This document shows positions 59,533 through 64,000 of a stretch of DNA of 64,000 nucleotides, piece by piece. The notes under the pieces were generated by a model, which worked only from the letters and a program-made list of their open reading frames with translations, was not told where the DNA came from and did not search any database. Position 1 is the stretch's first letter; each line of letters opens with the position of its first letter. Origin of the DNA: Mangifera indica (Eukaryota; Streptophyta; Magnoliopsida; Sapindales; Anacardiaceae); assembly GCF_011075055.1 (NCBI RefSeq), contig NC_058137.1:7673463-7737462 (forward strand), written 5' to 3'. Both the position numbers and the translations under genes were made by a program.

Positions 59533-60579
59533 TGTAACATCCCTCCCCATAAGTACTACCTATCAAAGGAGAAATATTACAAATTAATATCCGAAGTCAC
59601 TATATTTTTTTTTTAAATACTTTAAAATGAACACATCACCAAAAGTGTTTAAAAAGTATTCTAAGAAAACTGAAAATCTGGAAGTAAACAAAAAATGTAT
59701 ATATTCCATATGAAACTCATCTGAAACATCTAAAATCATGGAGTAATCATATACATGCCCCTAGATACAACTATACAACTATCTGAATAGGGTCAAAAAT
59801 CAATAGTATCATATGCATGTAACAGAAACCATAGGTGATTCGGCCAAGCCTAGGTCTATCTTTGCTAACTTGACCTTACCTCACAACTACCTCGATCATT
59901 CGTACCTGCAATTATAAAAGAAAAGGAAGTGAGAGATAAGAACACTCAATAAGGGGAAAGAATGAAGTAAATTATCTCTTTTCTTATTTTAACTAACTCT
60001 CGGGACTTAACCCCACATCATAATCTCTATAAGAAATCGAGAGAATAATCTAGTTCATTCTTGTTGATTGGGTTATACTTTGTCCCAACTGGTGTCTATT
60101 TAATACTTTCTGGAAGCTGACTATATGGATTTGACACTTTTCTAAGCTCGAGCTCTTTTCCTTTCTCTCACTATACCATTTTTTAATCTGAGTTGTGCTC
60201 TATTACGAGTATATTCTATTACGAGTGGACCCTACTGTGGGTCTATATCCTACTACGGATGTGCCCTACTGTGGGCAGTGTAGTGTAAAGTGCCCCCTCA
60301 TAGTTCATAGCATACATGCGTGTATTATATCTTACTAATCTTGCTTCCATCTAAAACTATCCATAACTCACCATACCATACTCTTGGGACGACCCCTGAA
60401 TCTTGTGCCCCAAATTCCTTTTCTTGCTTTTATTTCTTTTCTTCTTCTTTTTTTCTTTTTCTCTCTTTTCTTTCCTTTCCTTTCTTTCTTTCTTCCTTTC
60501 CTTTTTCTCCTCCTTTTCTTTATTTCCAAAAACTGTGAAATACTATTCATGAGACTGTTCATGTGGTAGGGTAGCCTTC

Positions 60580-61115
60580 TTTTTCATACAATTTAATAGT
60601 CCCAACGATTTCTACTTTATACAAGCTGTATATCATTGAAAAGAGGATTCAAAGAGATTTCCAACAAAATATAATAGCACTTATAATTCATTAGATAAGG
60701 CAGTAAAAACGTGAGATGAAATCAATGGCAAAAAAACTGTCATTACTATTTATTTGGTAAAGCAGTTCTTTTGGTTCATATAATATTTAATAGTCCAAAC
60801 AATTTCTAATTCATACAAGTTGTATATCATTGGAAATAGGATTCAAAGAGCTTTCCAACAAGCTATAATAACACTCATGATTCATCATATAAGGTAGCCA
60901 AAACGTGGGATGAAGTCAGTGGCAAAAAACTGTCTTCACTGTTTATTTGGTAAGATAGTTTTTTTTGTTCATGCCATTTAATAGTCCAAACGGTATCTAA
61001 TTAATACGAGCTATATATCACTGAAAAGAGGATTCAAAGAGTTTTCCAAAAAGCTATAATAACACTCATAATTCATTAGATAAGACAGTCAAAATGTGGG
61101 ATGAAATCAGTGGTA
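60580..61115. repeat. Three tandem repeats of about 192 bp
   Basis: Unit starts near 60580, 60772 and 60964, each with TTTAATAGTCC, then GAGGATTCAAAGAG-like, ACTCATRATTCAT and GTGGGATGAARTCAGTGG blocks. The third unit is shortened. Confidence 0.85.
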
Positions 61116-61635
61116 AAACTGTAAATATTATCCAACTCTCAACCATGAACAAAATCACACACACAGGTACCTCAAATGGCAAAACAACATTCCTCAACTT
61201 CAAAATCATCATTTATAACATAGATCCAAGGAACCAAAAGTATAAAACATGAAACATATCAAGGATAATACCCCTTACCTTGTTTCAAGCCAAATCTTGA
61301 CAAGTTGGCTCTCTCCTCTTTGTTTTGCTTCTTTTATCACTAAAACCACTTCAAATCAACACCAAAACACACTAACATACTCACATAACATGCATATAAA
61401 CATAGGTAAAGGGAAAGGAAGGAGATCTTTTGGTTACCAAGGTTTCTAAAGTGCTTTTTTGTTTCCTTTTTTTATTTTGTCATCCCCTTCAATTCCTTCC
61501 TTTATCTTCACAAAACAAAAGAAAATAACATGAAGAATGTTGGCTGCTGGAATGGATGGGAAGATGATGGAAAACCCTTGAAGTTTCTTTGTTTTGTCTT
61601 TTTTCTCTTTATATATATCCATATCTTTTTAATAT

Positions 61636-61643
<8 letters not shown>

Positions 61644-61688
<45 letters not shown>
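61644..61688. repeat. (AT)n microsatellite
   Basis: About 45 bp of uninterrupted AT/TA; explains the Ile-Tyr repeat frames on both strands. Confidence 0.95.
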
Positions 61689-61690
<2 letters not shown>

Positions 61691-61793
61691 CACACACATG
61701 CAGGTGAACATATATATTTAAACTGAAAATATCTTGAAACAGGGTCAAAAGACATAAATGCCCCTGAAACGTACCTGAGGGTATTACACCTGA

Positions 61794-62900
61794 GGGATGG
61801 ATTTCCTAGGGAAGAATGGAACTAAGATTGATTGTTGATGAAAGAAACTCCAATTTAGCTTAAAAAATATAGATCAGTTTGAGTTCAGTAAACAGTGCTT
61901 CAAAAGTATGATGACCAATGTCATGAAGGTAAGGAAAATGTTGAGTAAAAAGTGCACAGGTTTGTTAGGTCATATGGTGAGTAAGGTGGAGACAAGCCTA
62001 ATTATAAATGAAACGTTAGTCATTTGAGAATTTCTAGATATCTTTCTAACAGAGTTACCAAGATTAGCTCCTGAATGAGAGACAAAGTTCAGTATAGAAC
62101 TGATGTCAAACATAACACTTATTTCAAAAACACTCTACGGAATGGCTCTAGCTGAATTGTAAGAATTAAAAAAGTAGTTTTAAGAATTACTTGAAAATGA
62201 GTTCATTAAACTGAGTCATTCCCCTTGGAAAGCTCATTTCCTATTCGTGAAAAAGAAAATGGGTTTATGAGAATGTGCATAGATTATCAAGAGCTGAATA
62301 AAGTAATGTTAAGAACAAGTACCCATTGGCCAAAATAGATGTTTTGTTTGATCAAATATGAGGTTTAGTGGTGTTCTCTAAAATAGATTTAAAAACAGGT
62401 TATCATTAAGTAAGGGTGGAAAGTAGGATATACCTAAGATAGTTTTCTAGATGCAGTATGACCATTTTGCATTTGCTGTGATGTTATTCAAATTGACGAA
62501 TGCCCTCGTAGTATTCATAGACTTGATGAATCGAGTATTCCATGACTGCTTAGATAAGTTCATTATGGTCTCCATTGATGAAATACTAGTGTACTCTAAA
62601 AGTCATGAGGAGTATGAGCAACACCTGAGATTTACCTTGCAAAAGTTAAGGGAGAAGTAATTGTATGCAAAGTTCACAAAATATGAATTTTGGCTTAATA
62701 GAGTAGTTTTCTTTTGGGAATGTAGTCTTAGTAGAGGGTGTATCAGTTGACCTGAGCAAGATTGAAACAGTGTTTGACTGATAGAAACTAAAAATTGTCA
62801 AAAAGTTTTACAGTTTTCTAGGTTTCGTAAGGTACTACAAAAGGTTGGTTGAGAGGTTCGCTAAGCTAACAAAACCTCTCATAGCTTTCACAAAAAAGGA
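61794..62900 (+). pseudogene. Gypsy protease end and reverse transcriptase
   Basis: After GMDFLGKNGTKIDC come LENEFIKLSHSPWKAHFLFV and the best-kept frame, 62451-62660: YDHFAFAVMLFKLTNALVVF and MVSIDEILVYSKSHEEYEQH. The catalytic pair usually written DD is here DE. Followed by RFAKLTKPLIAFTKKE-like thumb sequence. Confidence 0.85.
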
Positions 62901-62989
62901 AACTTATTTCCAATTATTAGATACATATGAGTAGAGTTTCTAAGAGTTAGAAAAGAGGTTGACTTCTACTCTATGTTGGCCCAACCAAA

Positions 62990-63330
62990 GGAAGAAGTCG
63001 AATATGATATGTACATTGATGCATCTCATAGTGGTTTAAAAGCAATATTAATGCAGTGAGGTAAGGTAATAACATATTCCTTGAGACAATTAAAAGATTT
63101 CAATACCAATACCCCATAGATGATTTAGAGTTGGCAATGGTAGTGTTTGCTCCCAAAATTTGGATACATTACCTATATAGAGTGAGATACAATATATACA
63201 CTGATCACAAAAGCCTAAAATATTTCTTCACTCAAAAGGAGCTAAATATGAGACAAAGGAGATGACTCAAGCTAATGAAAGACTATGACTATGACATCAA
63301 GTATCACTTCGACAAGATAAATGAATAGTA
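62990..63330 (+). pseudogene. Gypsy RNase H
   Basis: MYIDASHSGLKAILMQ and, across a frameshift, YTDHKSLKYFFTQKELNMRQ-like sequence. Stops throughout. Confidence 0.8.
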
Positions 63331-63589
63331 AATACCCTCAGTATAGAGGTATTTCTATCACAACTAATGGTTCAGTGAGAAATCTAGATAGATTTGGACT
63401 AAGAGTAAATTGAGTTGGTGATCAGGGTTCTAGCTAAATTAGAGATCAAATCCACATTGATGGAGGAAATCAAGATAACCTAGTTAGAGGATGATTGGTG
63501 TAAATAGAGAGTTTAGAGGATTTAGAAAGGTCTTGAGATAGCTTTTTAGGTGCTAGATAGTGTATTTAAGTTTAGAAACAAAGTTTGTG

Positions 63590-64000
63590 TTCCACCTATA
63601 AATGAGTTGAGGAAAAGGATTCTTACAAAGGCTTATAGTTCTCTTTACATTGCCTATCACAGGAGTGTAAAGATGCATCAAGATTTAAGGATGAGTTTCT
63701 GGTGATCTAATATGAAGAGAGACGTTGATGAGTATGTTGCTAAGTGTCTCACCGATCAGTAGGTTAAGGTCGAGCACTAGAGACCATCAAGATTGCTTCA
63801 ACCTCTAAGTATACCTGAATCGAAAGGGTAACATATCTCCATAGATTTCATTATTGGGCTCCCAAGGGTTTAGAGTGGTTTCAATGCATTGTGGATAATA
63901 ATAGACAACATGACTAAGTCGATACATTTCCCGCCTATCAATGATAGCACCCCTACAGATCGATTGGAAAAATTATATGTTTAAGAAATTTTCAGATTGC
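63590..64000 (+). pseudogene. Gypsy integrase, N-terminal part (cut by window end)
   Basis: Zinc-binding region YRSVKMH-type (AYHRSVKMHQDLRMSFW), then MKRDVDEYVAKCLTDQ where the second Cys of the usual CLxCQ is Asp, and the core start ISIDFIIGLP with its Asp. Continues past 64000. Confidence 0.8.

Larger units (their letters stand above)
59533..61788 (-). mobile_element. Solo gypsy-type LTR, inverted
   Basis: On the minus strand it starts TGTAATACCCTCAGGTACG and ends GGTAGTACTTATGGGGAGGGATGTTACA (TG...CA), similar in tail to the host gypsy LTR. Removing it together with the following five bases (CCTGA) joins the protease as MIL-GMDFL in frame, so the boundaries are exact. The expected target duplication (TTCTA) is no longer identical on the right. 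Inside are a pyrimidine tract (60425-60530), three tandem 192-bp repeats and an AT microsatellite. Confidence 0.75.
55543..64000 (+). mobile_element. Degenerate Ty3/gypsy element, runs off the window
   Basis: 5' LTR 55543-57968, degenerate initiator-Met tRNA primer site, gag, protease, reverse transcriptase, RNase H and the start of integrase in plus orientation, all with many stops. A solo LTR is inserted at 59533-61788. The left LTR edge cuts the minus-strand copia element, so the gypsy element is the younger of the two. The 3' LTR is beyond position 64000. Confidence 0.85.

Noticed and set aside
60320..60569. Lys/Arg-rich and Phe/Leu-rich frames on opposite strands
   Set aside because: They are the two readings of one polypyrimidine tract in the solo LTR.
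61508..61721. Ile-Tyr repeat frames
   Set aside because: Translation of the AT microsatellite in both directions.

Overview
AT-rich nuclear DNA of a flowering plant, most likely a eudicot. The evidence is GT-AG introns, plant-specific DUF241 proteins, a plant-type IST1-like protein, a PPR pseudogene and the plant LTR retrotransposon families. No tRNA, rRNA, CRISPR array or bacterial-type operon was seen. I cannot name the species.

Layout. 1-7.5 kb: a seven-exon IST1-like gene on the minus strand (2605-5304), a possible lone terminal exon (852-993), an unrecognised broken two-ORF locus (5577-6129), and a truncated duplicate of the 5' end of the IST1-like gene (7168-7535). 8-45 kb: four intronless DUF241 genes, all on the minus strand (8058-8969, 14140-15003, 20123-21028, 44010-44909), three with a TATA-like box about 68-95 bp upstream of the ATG and the second with one about 40 bp upstream. 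Repeats lie between them: a 783-bp foldback element (12202-12984), a 2.6-kb non-coding LTR element holding a 42-bp minisatellite (16073-18675), MITE-like repeats, and a 15-kb nested retrotransposon stack (22021-37383).

The stack is a dead Ty1/copia element on the plus strand. Into it went a hAT-like MITE, a solo LTR, a tandem multimer of a tiny TRIM retrotransposon (four LTRs, three internal domains, perfect TAAAT target duplication) and a young 8.8-kb Athila-like element (1344-bp LTRs, perfect TGATG duplication). The Athila-like element keeps gag-protease and a 3' ORF but has no reverse transcriptase or integrase.

45-64 kb: a tandemly duplicated non-coding block (46325-47535), a PPR pseudogene (47746-48447), AT-rich DNA with a MITE-like repeat, a degenerate copia element on the minus strand (52102-55542), and a degenerate Ty3/gypsy element on the plus strand (55543 to beyond the window end) split by a 2.26-kb solo LTR.

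The functional genes are therefore the ESCRT-III-associated IST1-like gene and the DUF241 cluster. Most of the rest is a layered record of transposition. The most unusual structures are the TRIM multimer and the paired AGGA-loop hairpin plus purine-tract modules in the Athila-like element.
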